A stretch of DNA of 35,383 nucleotides, taken from positions 1-35,383 of the forward strand of contig JAQSXJ010000086.1 in NCBI GenBank assembly GCA_029256725.1. The letters run 5' to 3'. This document shows, one piece after another, positions 7,999 to 17,039 of this stretch; positions within the stretch are counted from its first letter, which is position 1; each line of letters starts with the position of its first letter. The stretch comes from Anaerocolumna sp. Its GTDB lineage: Bacteria > Bacillota > Clostridia > Lachnospirales > Lachnospiraceae. The position numbers and the translations under genes were made by a program. A model generated the notes under the pieces. It did not search any database, was not told where the DNA came from, and worked only from the letters and a program-made list of their open reading frames with translations.

Positions 7999-8949
7999 AT
8001 GGAAAAGAATAAATCGGCCATACCCAAGATTAAAAATAAGACTACCTTAAAAACAGCTTTTAAGAGGGACTGGCAATTATATCTGTTGCTTTTATTACCG
8101 TTGTTAATGGTAATTATTTTTAATTATGCAGCTTATCCAGGATTGCGAATGGTTTTTATGGATTTTAAACCAGCTAAAGGGTATGCGGGTAGTGAGTGGG
8201 TTGGATTTGAGACTTTTATCAAGATCTTTAAGGATGCGGATTTCATACGAGCACTTCGAAATTCCATATCATTTAATCTCTTGGATCTTTTAGTAAGTTT
8301 CCCCGTGCCGATCATTCTGGCATTAATGTTAAATGAATTAAGATTTCCAAAGTTTAAGAAAATATCACAGACGATTCTTTACCTTCCCCATTTCTTATCC
8401 TGGGTAATTATCGGTAGTGTAGCTTATACAATGTTCAGACCCAGTACTGGTCTCGTGAATGTAGTAATGCAGAATATGGGACTTATTCAGGAAGGAATTC
8501 CTTTCCTTACAGAAAAGTGGAATTGGGCAGTAACATACCTGATGATTGGTGTCTGGTATGGAATGGGATGGGGTACTATTATCTATCTCGCTGCTATATC
8601 CGGTGTCAGCGGTGAATTATATGAAGCTGCGATGATAGACGGTGCCGGAAGATGGAAGAGAATGTGGCATATAACACTGCCTGGTATTAAAGGAACTGTT
8701 GTAACATTATTAATCATGAACTTAGGACGTATTATGGGAAGTAACTTTGAACGTCTTGATGTATTTGGTAATTCACAGGTTCGAGAATTTCAATACCAGC
8801 TGGCGATTTACATATTTGAAAAAGGTCTTGGTGGTGGTAAGTTCAGCCAGTCAACAGCGGTGGGTCTGTTCCAGTCATTGGTAGGTCTTATGCTGGTACT
8901 GTTGGCAGATAAAGTAGCCAAGAAGCTTGGTGAAGACGGATTAATTTAG
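7999..8949 (+). CDS. Sugar ABC transporter permease, LplB/YteP type
   Basis: The 316-residue integral membrane protein has about six helices, the first at residues 30-50 after a basic N terminus. The ABC-permease EAA loop, which contacts the ATPase, reads YEAAMIDGAGRWKRMWHITLPGI near residues 212-235. The sequence is of the LplB class, partner of YtcP-like permeases in importers of complex oligosaccharides. The ribosome site is aggagg, 10 bases before ATG. It is the first gene of an operon with the second permease (9 bp gap) and the binding protein. As usual for this class no ATPase is encoded nearby; a shared MsmK-like ATPase elsewhere is expected. In Bacillus subtilis the related YtePQR/YtcPQ genes serve rhamnogalacturonan oligosaccharides, a possible substrate here given the GH105/GH112 genes. 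Confidence 0.85.
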   Translation: MEKNKSAIPKIKNKTTLKTAFKRDWQLYLLLLLPLLMVIIFNYAAYPGLRMVFMDFKPAKGYAGSEWVGFETFIKIFKDADFIRALRNSISFNLLDLLVSFPVPIILALMLNELRFPKFKKISQTILYLPHFLSWVIIGSVAYTMFRPSTGLVNVVMQNMGLIQEGIPFLTEKWNWAVTYLMIGVWYGMGWGTIIYLAAISGVSGELYEAAMIDGAGRWKRMWHITLPGIKGTVVTLLIMNLGRIMGSNFERLDVFGNSQVREFQYQLAIYIFEKGLGGGKFSQSTAVGLFQSLVGLMLVLLADKVAKKLGEDGLI

Positions 8950-8958
8950 GAGGAAAGT

Positions 8959-9891
8959 ATGATGTCTAAAGTAAATAAAAAGTCAATGCATAAAGAAGAA
9001 GGACACTCTGAGGGCAGCAGGGCAATCAATAAATTCAGAGTTAGCGATGCAGTGATTATGTTCGTACTGGTTATCCTATGTGCAACCTGTATCCTGCCGT
9101 TTTTACATCTTGCATCAAAGTCCATATCAGATAATTCTTTTGTATTAGCAAAGCAGGTGTATCTGTGGCCTAAAGGATTTAATATAGACGCATATGCTTC
9201 AATTTTCCGAGACGGTTCCATGGTATATTCGATGGGGTATAGTATTTTTGTAACAGCCTTGTTTACTCTTCTTGGTATGATGTGTTGTATTTGTGCAGCT
9301 TATCCGCTTTCCAAGAAAAGATTAAAGGGGAGAACCTTCTTTACCTTCCTCCTTATGTTTCCCATGTATTTCAGTGCCGGTCTGATTCCGTCATACCTGC
9401 TTATGAAAGATTTGAATATGCTTAATACCATGTGGGTATTAATACTGCCCCTGATATATTCACCTTATAATATGCTTATTATGAAAACATATTTCCAGTC
9501 GAACATTCCTGACAGTTTAGAGGAATCTGCTTTCCTGGATGGTGCTACTAATTTTCAGATACTAGGAAGAATCGTTATTCCGTTATCCAAACCGATTCTG
9601 GCAACTTTATCTCTCTTCTATGCTGTAGGACGCTGGAATCAGTATGCGGATAATAAATTCTATATCAAAACAGAAACTTTGAAACTTATCCAATACAAAC
9701 TGTATCAGATGGTAGCGTCAGCCACAGAGGCACAGACAACGACCCTTTCTGAAGCAGCAGCGGTAACAAGTACGCCTGAGGTACTTCAGGCGGCAGCAAT
9801 TATGTTTGTTACTATACCAATTATTTGTATCTATCCATTCTTACAAAAATACTTTGTAAAAGGTGTTATGGTTGGTGCGGTAAAAGGCTGA
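8959..9891 (+). CDS. Sugar ABC transporter permease, YtcP type
   Basis: The 310-residue inner-membrane protein has six predicted helices. Its EAA-like loop is LEESAFLDGATNFQILGRIV, at about residues 192-211. It belongs to the carbohydrate permease class that pairs with LplB and is the second subunit of the channel. The gene begins 9 bp after the first permease stop behind taggaggaaag; two adjacent ATGs (8959, 8962) are possible starts. The C terminus VKGVMVGAVKG is the usual ending of this family, so the gene is complete. Confidence 0.85.
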   Translation: MMSKVNKKSMHKEEGHSEGSRAINKFRVSDAVIMFVLVILCATCILPFLHLASKSISDNSFVLAKQVYLWPKGFNIDAYASIFRDGSMVYSMGYSIFVTALFTLLGMMCCICAAYPLSKKRLKGRTFFTFLLMFPMYFSAGLIPSYLLMKDLNMLNTMWVLILPLIYSPYNMLIMKTYFQSNIPDSLEESAFLDGATNFQILGRIVIPLSKPILATLSLFYAVGRWNQYADNKFYIKTETLKLIQYKLYQMVASATEAQTTTLSEAAAVTSTPEVLQAAAIMFVTIPIICIYPFLQKYFVKGVMVGAVKG

Positions 9892-10005
9892 TAAAACTAA
9901 TAAATTTAAAGATTAGTTTATTGGGGATATGAATTCTGTGACCGGCTCATGAGCGGATTTGCAGATTTATATATACATTTTCTAAATAAAGAAGGAGGAA
10001 TTATT

Positions 10006-11665
10006 GTGAAAAAACTTAACAAAGTTGTGGCTTTAATGCTTGCAGCTACTATGATATTCGCAGACAACACCTACCGCCGAAGCAACTGGCAGCGAAGGTG
10101 AAGGAACTACAGATGCAGCTGGTATTGAGGGTTATACAGCATTTGCAGAAAACGTTACATTAAAGATACCCGTATACGATAGAGGTGTAGAGGGTGTACC
10201 AACTGTAAACGATAACTATTGGACAAAATGGATTCAAGAGAATTTTGGTGATAAATACAATGTAACTGTTGAATATGTACCTATTACTCGTACTGATGTT
10301 ATGACAGATTATGCTTTATTAGCTTCATCTGATGAACTTCCTACTATCTTAATGGAGTACGATTATCCTAAAACATCATTATGGGCTAATGAAGGATATT
10401 TAACAACCTTTAATATGGATGATTTTGCAAAGGTAGCACCTAACTATTATAACAGAATGGTAGAAAGCGATCAGCTTGCTTATACCTCAATGAACGGAGA
10501 AACATATTTTGCATTAGGCGCAAGACCTTATTATGACACAAACTATTCTTGGCAGACTTTTGTACGTATGGACTGGTTAAAGCAGGTGGGTTATGATCAT
10601 GTTCCTTTAACACGTGCTGAGTATGTAGATGCTATGACAAAGATTCAAGAAGCAGGTCTTTCTAAGAATCCTAAGGGTGGAGCTATGATTACAGGTGTAG
10701 GTTCTGATCAGAATTACGCATACAGAACATACCCTCAGACCGAAGAAGATTGGGCAAAATCTGGCGATGTAAATATTCCTCAGCTTGGTTCAGATGCAAA
10801 CTATAAGTTACTTCAGAGAGAAAATCAAGATTACAATTTAGGTTTTACAAACCCCGAATATTATATTACTGACAGTGAAACAGAAAAAGCAAACTTTATT
10901 AATGGCTCATCTTATATTTATTATGGCTATATTTCGGCAAACATGGATTGGCTGAATTCCTTCTATGAGCAGAATCCTGGTGCAGAACTGGCAATTCAAC
11001 CTATGGGAGTTGTTGATGAAGAAGGTGGTACTGTTCCTGCATACCGTACAAATAATCCATTTGGTATGATCGTTGGTTTCTCCTCCAGTGCATCTGAAGA
11101 TGAATTAAAAGCAGCTTGGATGTATATGGAATGGATGAGCCAGGAAGATGTTTTATTTACAATGCAGTGGGGAGTAGAAGGCGAGACTTATACAGTTGAT
11201 CCTACAACAAATCTTCCAGTATCTGTTGCAGATTATGCAGGAGATAAGAAACAGGGTTATAATAACAGTGTTGATTACTGGTGTATCGCAACTGCAACTA
11301 AAAATGCAGGTACTATTGAAGATATCATTAAGGCATCCGCTCCACAGGGCTTACCTCAGGATTTCACACAGGATATTATTAATGTATATTATCAGCAGAA
11401 AGAGTTAGCTGAATCAGGATATGGTATTTTAGATGTTATCTTCTCAGTACCTATTGAAGCAGAAACTGAATTCAGTGGTGTTTTACAAGAGAAATATAAA
11501 GAATTCCGTGATAAGTTAGTTATGTGTAAACCTGAAGAATTTGATGCTCTCTATAAGAAATATACAGAGGAGTATTTAAAAGCTGGATATGAAGAAGTAA
11601 TGAATCAGAGATTACAGGCATATCAGGATGGAAACAGCACAAAATTACCTGACAATCAGAAATAA
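10006..11665 (+). pseudogene. Extracellular sugar-binding lipoprotein gene, frameshifted in the signal peptide
   Basis: A good ribosome site (gaaggagg) precedes the GTG at 10006, which starts a signal peptide MKKLNKVVALMLAATMIF. The frame then runs out to a stop at about 10102. From about 10061 another frame reads TTPTAEATGSEGEGTTDAAG and continues without a break to 11665 as a typical family-1 solute-binding protein of the LipO/YtcQ type (about 530 residues). The expected lipobox (L-x-x-C) is missing between the two parts, so a deletion not divisible by three most likely removed it. Only an internal start at 10301 remains open, which would give a cytosolic, truncated protein. The gene is the natural third gene of the importer, so the importer may lack its receptor. 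An assembly error is the alternative. Confidence 0.75.
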
Positions 11666-11683
11666 TATTAAGTAGATAGATTA

Positions 11684-11728
11684 AGAGGGATACTACCTTG
11701 CTTCCTGCAAGACGGTATCCCTCTTTTT
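11684..11728 (+). terminator. Rho-independent terminator of the sugar ABC operon
   Basis: The stem agagggatac / gtatccctct encloses a smaller cttg...caag hairpin and is followed by tttttt. Confidence 0.85.
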
Positions 11729-11860
11729 TCATAAACAAGTTGTCACCAACAAATTGAAGCACACAACTCAGTGCAAGCAGTTATAAAACACACCTTAAGA
11801 ATAGTGCTGCGTATTTAAGCTATACCGTAAAATTTCAGCAAACTGGTATTTCCTTTATAA

Positions 11861-11889
11861 ATATGGTAATATATAAAATATTACCATAT
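11861..11889. promoter_or_regulatory. Perfect 12-bp dyad upstream of the CDF gene
   Basis: atatggtaatat and atattaccatat are separated by 5 bp and end 17 bp before the CDF start codon. This is placed like an operator or an RNA hairpin near the ribosome site (ctggagg). Confidence 0.45.
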
Positions 11890-11906
11890 CAATCTGGAGG
11901 CTCTTA

Positions 11907-13082
11907 ATGACCGAATTCCTTTTAAAATATTTTGTGAAAGATTATAAGAATACCAGCAATCCCAAAGTACGGGGAGCCTATAGCATGCTTTCCGGATATA
12001 TAGGGGTAATCTGTAATATCTCTCTCTTTATTATTAAATTAATTGGTGGGTTTGTTATAAACAGTATATCTGTCACAGCAGATGCCTTTAATAATTTATC
12101 CGATGCGGCATCCTCCATAGTAACTCTTGTAGGAACAAAGCTTTCACAAAAGCCGGCAGACAAGGAGCATCCCTTCGGCCATGGAAGGTCGGAATATATA
12201 GCTGCCTTTATAGTAGCCTTTCTGGTATTGCAGGTAGGATTAACTTGTTTTAAAAGCGCGTTTGGCAAGATATTAAAACCTGAACCTGTATTATTTCATT
12301 TAGGAATCCTTATTTTATTGATAGTCTCTGTGCTTATTAAATTATGGTTGGCATTGTTTAATAAAAAGATGGCCCAAAAGATTAATTCCTCCGTGCTTAA
12401 AGCCACAGGAACAGATGCATTTGGAGATGTCTTAATAACCTCTGTTACCATAATATCAATATTGATCGGCAAATTTACAGGTCTAAAAATTGATGGTTGG
12501 ATGGGAGCTATCGTCTCATTAGTAGTATTATTGGCTGGCTTTAATATTGCAAAAGAAACCCTGGAACCCCTGCTTGGAGAGGCCATCGATAAAGAAACCT
12601 ATGACAGGATAACAAAGAAAGTGGAAGGCTATAAAGGAATCCTTGGCTGTCATGATCTGATAATTCATAACTACGGACCTTCTCATATAATGGCTACAAT
12701 TCATGTGGAGGTAGAGTCTAAAGAGAATCTTGAGGGTGTACATGAAATCATTGATAAGATTGAACGTGACATCTTACGAGAAATGGGTATATTTATTGTA
12801 ATCCATGTGGACCCTGTAAATCTGGAGGATGAAGAAAGTCAGATAAGGAAAAAAGAAATAATTGCAGTAATCAAAGAAATCGAACCGGAGGTTTCAATAC
12901 ATGATTTTCGTATAATAGACGAGCAGGATAAATTGAAACTGATCTTTGACATGGTATTACCCTATTCCTACGGCGAAAAAGAGAAAGAAGGATTGCTTAG
13001 CAAAATTGAGGATTCCGTAAAATCCATAAAAAATAATTATGAGCTTGTTATAACCATAGACAACAGTTTTATAGGCGAATAA
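11907..13082 (+). CDS. Cation diffusion facilitator (CDF) family metal efflux protein
   Basis: The 391-residue inner-membrane protein has six helices in its first 210 residues. Metal-site motifs are visible: TADAFNNLSDAASS in helix 2 (Asp/Asp pair), KEHPFGHGRSEY in the following loop, and TDAFGDVLIT in helix 5. The cytoplasmic C-terminal domain (about residues 215-390) contains the ferredoxin-like fold used for dimerisation, with HDLIIHNYGP and IHVDP blocks, and is longer than in the minimal members. CDF proteins exchange Zn2+, Mn2+, Fe2+ or Cd2+ for protons. The HxxxD-type and NLSDA motifs do not settle the metal. It is monocistronic, ends at a strong terminator, and has a dyad just upstream that may be a metal-dependent operator. 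Confidence 0.9.
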   Translation: MTEFLLKYFVKDYKNTSNPKVRGAYSMLSGYIGVICNISLFIIKLIGGFVINSISVTADAFNNLSDAASSIVTLVGTKLSQKPADKEHPFGHGRSEYIAAFIVAFLVLQVGLTCFKSAFGKILKPEPVLFHLGILILLIVSVLIKLWLALFNKKMAQKINSSVLKATGTDAFGDVLITSVTIISILIGKFTGLKIDGWMGAIVSLVVLLAGFNIAKETLEPLLGEAIDKETYDRITKKVEGYKGILGCHDLIIHNYGPSHIMATIHVEVESKENLEGVHEIIDKIERDILREMGIFIVIHVDPVNLEDEESQIRKKEIIAVIKEIEPEVSIHDFRIIDEQDKLKLIFDMVLPYSYGEKEKEGLLSKIEDSVKSIKNNYELVITIDNSFIGE

Positions 13083-13097
13083 ACTTATAATCTTGTA

Positions 13098-13124
13098 CCC
13101 CAGGGGTTCCCCCTGGGGATTTTT
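13098..13124 (+). terminator. Rho-independent terminator of the CDF gene
   Basis: A GC-rich stem ccccaggg / ccctgggg with a tight loop is followed by attttt, 16 bp after the stop codon. Confidence 0.85.
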
Positions 13125-13227
13125 AAAGTCTGTACCTTCCAATATCTGTGTGTTGACCCTCTTTGTGTGTTATGTTAACCTTATTAAGCAACTTACTTGT
13201 GAACAACAATAAGGAGGGCAATAATAT

Positions 13228-14340
13228 ATGAAAAGATCTTTCATATCAACAGTTCTTATAGTAACTCTGATGATGGCTTCCATATTAACACCGGACTTTA
13301 ATATAAATAATGCTAATAGTGCTAATAAAGTAGAAGCGGCAGTCGTTAATCCCATCAAATCATTAACTCCCACATTAAAAGCAGTTATAAGAACTGCAAC
13401 TACAGTAACCTTAACAGCAGGAAATGTTAGTAAAGCGACAGGCTATCAGATATACAGAGCAGCCAGTGCAAATGGAACTTATAAATATATCGGCAATACA
13501 ACAAATGGAACTTATAAAGATTCCGGTCTTACCTCAACAGCTGGTTATTACTATAAAGCAAAGGCTTACAAGAAGATCAGCGGTGAGAAATATTACAGCA
13601 AAACTTCATCTGCTATAGGGGTAACCCGTACCTTAAGTAAACCGGCAGCAATAACTGCAAGCAGTAAAACCGCTAAAACCGTAGCAGTAACCTGGGCAGG
13701 TATAAACGGAGCACAAAAATATAATGTTTATCGCGCAGCTTCACAGAGTGGAAGTTACAAATATGTAGCCACCACAACAGGTACAAGCTATACAGATAAG
13801 CCCCTGACAGCAGGAAAGACCTATTATTATAAAGTAAGAGGAATCAAGTCTTCAAAGAATGTAAAATACTACAGCGTATATTCAGATATCACATCAGCTA
13901 AAGTAAAGGGAAGCACTGCTACAGCAACCCCTACGCCAACAGGTACTTCTGATAATACTAATTATGACAGCAGCTTTGCCAGCCAGGTATTAAAGCTAGT
14001 TAATGAAGAACGTGCAAAGGTGGGAGCATCTTCTCTTTCTATAAGACAGGAACTTGTTGCACCAGCTAATAAACGTGCAAAAGAGATCAAACAATCCTTC
14101 TCTCATACCAGACCTGACGGAACGGCTTGGAGTACGGTTCTTACAGAGTATAATGTAAGAGTAAATGCTGCCGGAGAGAATATTGCTTATGGTTATAACA
14201 CGCCAGAGAAAGTTATGAATGCCTGGATGAATTCCTCCGGTCACAGAGCAAATATCTTAAGTACTAATTTTGACCATATCGGTATTGGTGTATATGAAGT
14301 AAACGGTACTGTATATTGCTCACAGCTTTTCTCCGACTAA
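13228..14340 (+). CDS. Secreted protein with two fibronectin type III-like repeats and a CAP (SCP/PR-1) domain
   Basis: The 370-residue protein starts with a Sec signal peptide (MKRSFISTVLIVTLMMASIL), probably cleaved near NKVEAA. Two similar Fn3-like repeats follow (about residues 50-133 and 140-225), each with a GYQIYRAAS/KYNVYRAAS strand and a YYYKAKAY/YYYKVRGI strand. A Thr/Pro linker leads to a CAP domain (about 247-370) with LNEER-like LVNEERAKVG, SHTRPDG, AGENIAYGY and WMNSSGHRANIL, the classic His/Glu cavity residues. Such YkwD-like CAP proteins are exported, cell-wall-associated proteins of unclear biochemical role. The ribosome site is aaggagggc. It is a single gene, after a terminator. 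Confidence 0.88.
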   Translation: MKRSFISTVLIVTLMMASILTPDFNINNANSANKVEAAVVNPIKSLTPTLKAVIRTATTVTLTAGNVSKATGYQIYRAASANGTYKYIGNTTNGTYKDSGLTSTAGYYYKAKAYKKISGEKYYSKTSSAIGVTRTLSKPAAITASSKTAKTVAVTWAGINGAQKYNVYRAASQSGSYKYVATTTGTSYTDKPLTAGKTYYYKVRGIKSSKNVKYYSVYSDITSAKVKGSTATATPTPTGTSDNTNYDSSFASQVLKLVNEERAKVGASSLSIRQELVAPANKRAKEIKQSFSHTRPDGTAWSTVLTEYNVRVNAAGENIAYGYNTPEKVMNAWMNSSGHRANILSTNFDHIGIGVYEVNGTVYCSQLFSD

Positions 14341-14555
14341 CCCCTGTGCGTAGTTTTATTTAACATTTATGTATACCTTTAGTTTATTTGCGGTTGCCCA
14401 AATAAAATGAGATATGCTTATAATACACACACTAGTACTAATGGGAGTAACGTAACAATAAATCAAGTTCGCAAGTATAAGTTAAACTAATCTGTTGCAC
14501 CTGTATCAATATTCTAATGGTCAGGTAGTTATGAAAGTTTAACTTAAAAAATAGA
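14341..14555. other. Intergenic stretch with a weak inverted repeat
   Basis: No gene is seen. agttaaact-type and agtttaactt-type arms at 14479-14488 and 14536-14545 are complementary and about 47 bp apart. They resemble, loosely, the taagttgaatt pairs found at two other places in the window. Confidence 0.35.
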
Positions 14556-14596
14556 AATAGCCTCTGGCCATAGGGTATGGTCAGAGGCTATTTTTA
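14556..14596. terminator. Bidirectional terminator between the CAP gene and the GH112 gene
   Basis: The stem tagcctctggccata / tatggtcagaggcta has a 3-nt loop, with A-run and T-run flanks on both sides. It can serve both convergent genes. Confidence 0.8.
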
Positions 14597-14651
14597 TTTT
14601 TATAAGAAACCAGGGCTTTTTATTAACTACAGTGCTTCGGCCCATTTAAGG

Positions 14652-16811
14652 TTAAGCAAGGGTCATAATCTGTATATCTGCAGGTCTAAGTTCAGCAGTA
14701 ATAACACCGAAATCCGTAGTCACGGAGGTAACCTGAGCAGTATCACTGTTATTAATTAAACATAAAGTTTTGCTGGCAGGGAAATAAGTGCATTCTGTAT
14801 TCTTGTTATTTGCAATATAGGTATCTTTTTCCTTTCCTTTCATGAAGGAGAGGAGAAGATTAAGCAGAAGTTTGTTGTTTTCTTTGCTAATGGAGAAGGA
14901 AGAGAGATATATACCATTACCTTCGCCAAAATTATAAGTAGTAAGCAGGGGATTGCCATCCTGTGCTTTCAATACCTTGGCTTTACCATCTGTCAGATAT
15001 AAACTGTCCTTGGACTTAAGAGAAGCATTATCAGGCCAGAGTTCAGACTCTTCCTCTGTAAATACCCATTTACCATGGCAGATTCTGGCGCCAGTATCCT
15101 TATCAATACCCAAGAGGTGAGAGAGTCGGAAGAAAGTATCATATCCTTCTGTTGCGGAGGGTTCATTTACACCAATAAAGGAACCGCCCTCATATACCCA
15201 CTCGGTAATTAACTCAACGACTTCATTATCTTTCCAGGCATCACCGCCGCTCCAGGCAGAACCTGCATAACCGGCATTGATAATCACATCATAGTCTTTT
15301 AAAGCACCTTTTTTAACATCCTCAAAATCAATAAAATCAACATCGAAAGGGAAACCAGATAAGGCTTCATTGATATGTATCAAATCATGGATATGTGTCT
15401 CGTGAAAGTGCCCTGATAAGGTCCAGGAACGTAAGTGTCCCCAACTATGAAGAACTGCAATACGGAGGTCTTTCACCAAAGGAGTTCCTTCGCTGTGAAG
15501 TTTCTTTATGGTACGGAATTCTCCTGCAACTTTCTCTATATAATCAACAAAATCCGGGAAGGGTTCTACTAAATGCAGATATCCTCCAAGACCGATACGG
15601 TCAATGGGTGCACGTAGTAGAGCACGTCGGATATTTATCCAGAATTTCTCTGCTTCCTTTGTGGGTTCTCCGCCTTCCATAAAAGTAGGAGTCCCGTTTA
15701 AGCCTACCGGAAAGAGATAAGGATGAAGTCGCAGTTCATGTACCGGAACCTTTACGTCGGAGCACAATCTGGATTCATAACCGGAAAAGACACATTTAAT
15801 AATACCGTCAAACCCAAATTCTTCAAAACGTTTGCTGTAAGGTTCTAACCCAACCCAGCTGTCATCGTAGAAGACATAAGCAAGCTTTCCATAAGAATGA
15901 ACGATATCGATTAATTTCTTGCCAAAGCTGATGACGAAATCGTGGATGTATTCCATCCAGTCTTTTTTCTCTTTGGTTCCGGGAATATGTGTAACCATAT
16001 GCTTGCCCTGATTGATAAAATCTTCCGAGGTCAGAGAATATCCGTATTTGTCTCTGAAGCCATCCAAAGCCTTAGGACTTACCGTGAAATCATAAGAACC
16101 CCAGTCAGAGAACAGATAAGGATTCTGTTCACTACTACCCCAAATCCATGCAAAATTATAGAAAAGGGAAGTAAAACGAACTACATTGGTGGTTGGATGT
16201 TCCTTACACCAGTTAATGAGCCAGCCTGTAAGGTAGTTCTGCACCTCTTCATGAACAGGGTCTATCTGCAGCAGATGATCTTTATCCCAGTTATTTGTGG
16301 TATGATTATACATGGAGATTTCCTCCCAGATACGAAAGGCAAGGAAATTCACAGTGTATTTATGCATCGGCTTAATGTTTGCTATTACAACGGATTCTGA
16401 ACTGGAATCGTAACTCCACTGTTCTCTTGGTACTTCTGTATTCTCTGTACGGTCGAATACTTGCCAGTATCTTAAGGAATCCTCATGACTGTTAATTTGA
16501 AACTGTTCTTTGAAATAATCTTTCATTAAACAGATAGTTAGACTGTCTGTTGTTGCAACCACAGGTGCTGTCATAAGAAAACTCTGCTGAAGTTTATCCT
16601 TATTTTCGCCTGCCCATTGGTTATGATCTCTGATGATACAGATAGTGGAGTAGATATCATAGCCGGCTTCTGTAATTTTAGGGGAAAGAACGGTTCCGTC
16701 ACTGTCACGAATAACATCTGCTCCCCATTTCTCTGCCAGTTGCAATGTAAGATCTTCAAAGCCTGCTTCGCCGGGAAGAGTAAAGCTGCCCCAATTGTCT
16801 GAATTTTTCAT
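14652..16811 (-). CDS. GH112 galactosyl phosphorylase, probably D-galactosyl-beta-1,4-L-rhamnose phosphorylase
   Basis: The 719-residue cytoplasmic protein is full length for GH112. The N-terminal block FTLPGEAGFEDLTLQLAEKW, then GADVIRDSDGT (substrate-binding Arg and Asp), and FYDDSWVGLEPY are family signatures; Asp317 aligns with the catalytic acid of lacto-N-biose phosphorylase (Asp313 there). A C-terminal glutamine-amidotransferase-like and beta domain follows. The enzyme cleaves a beta-galactoside with phosphate to give alpha-galactose 1-phosphate. GH112 members use lacto-N-biose/galacto-N-biose or galactosyl-rhamnose. The next upstream gene is a GH105 rhamnogalacturonyl hydrolase, which argues for galactosyl-rhamnose, but sequence alone does not decide this. 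The ribosome site is gaaagagg. It lies 228 bp downstream of the GH105 gene on the same strand. Confidence 0.88.
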   Translation of the reverse strand: MKNSDNWGSFTLPGEAGFEDLTLQLAEKWGADVIRDSDGTVLSPKITEAGYDIYSTICIIRDHNQWAGENKDKLQQSFLMTAPVVATTDSLTICLMKDYFKEQFQINSHEDSLRYWQVFDRTENTEVPREQWSYDSSSESVVIANIKPMHKYTVNFLAFRIWEEISMYNHTTNNWDKDHLLQIDPVHEEVQNYLTGWLINWCKEHPTTNVVRFTSLFYNFAWIWGSSEQNPYLFSDWGSYDFTVSPKALDGFRDKYGYSLTSEDFINQGKHMVTHIPGTKEKKDWMEYIHDFVISFGKKLIDIVHSYGKLAYVFYDDSWVGLEPYSKRFEEFGFDGIIKCVFSGYESRLCSDVKVPVHELRLHPYLFPVGLNGTPTFMEGGEPTKEAEKFWINIRRALLRAPIDRIGLGGYLHLVEPFPDFVDYIEKVAGEFRTIKKLHSEGTPLVKDLRIAVLHSWGHLRSWTLSGHFHETHIHDLIHINEALSGFPFDVDFIDFEDVKKGALKDYDVIINAGYAGSAWSGGDAWKDNEVVELITEWVYEGGSFIGVNEPSATEGYDTFFRLSHLLGIDKDTGARICHGKWVFTEEESELWPDNASLKSKDSLYLTDGKAKVLKAQDGNPLLTTYNFGEGNGIYLSSFSISKENNKLLLNLLLSFMKGKEKDTYIANNKNTECTYFPASKTLCLINNSDTAQVTSVTTDFGVITAELRPADIQIMTLA

Positions 16812-16860
16812 AGTAACCTCTTTCCTGCATATAAACTTGGGTTCAATATGCGTTATTTCA

Positions 16861-17015
16861 ATATAAGTTGAATTGCGTTTGAATTATTAATGGTGCAGTA
16901 CAAATATCTAAACATCAACACAACGTTTACAGACAGTATATATGTTTACGTGACGTCAAAGTTAAGCCCTGAGTTGTAAAGGCACCTAAAATAAGTAAAA
17001 CTTTAATTCAACTTA
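16861..17015. repeat. Inverted pair of taagttgaatt in the GH105-GH112 gap
   Basis: taagttgaatt at 16864-16874 and aattcaactta at 17005-17015 flank about 130 bp. The same pair occurs at 28391-28460. It could be the ends of a small mobile element or paired binding sites. The rest of the gap shows no gene. Confidence 0.4.
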
Positions 17016-17039
17016 CATAGCATTATAATTTCGAACTTT

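Noticed and set aside
15942..16400. 152-residue plus-strand ORF
   Set aside because: It is antisense to the intact GH112 gene and lacks a ribosome site.
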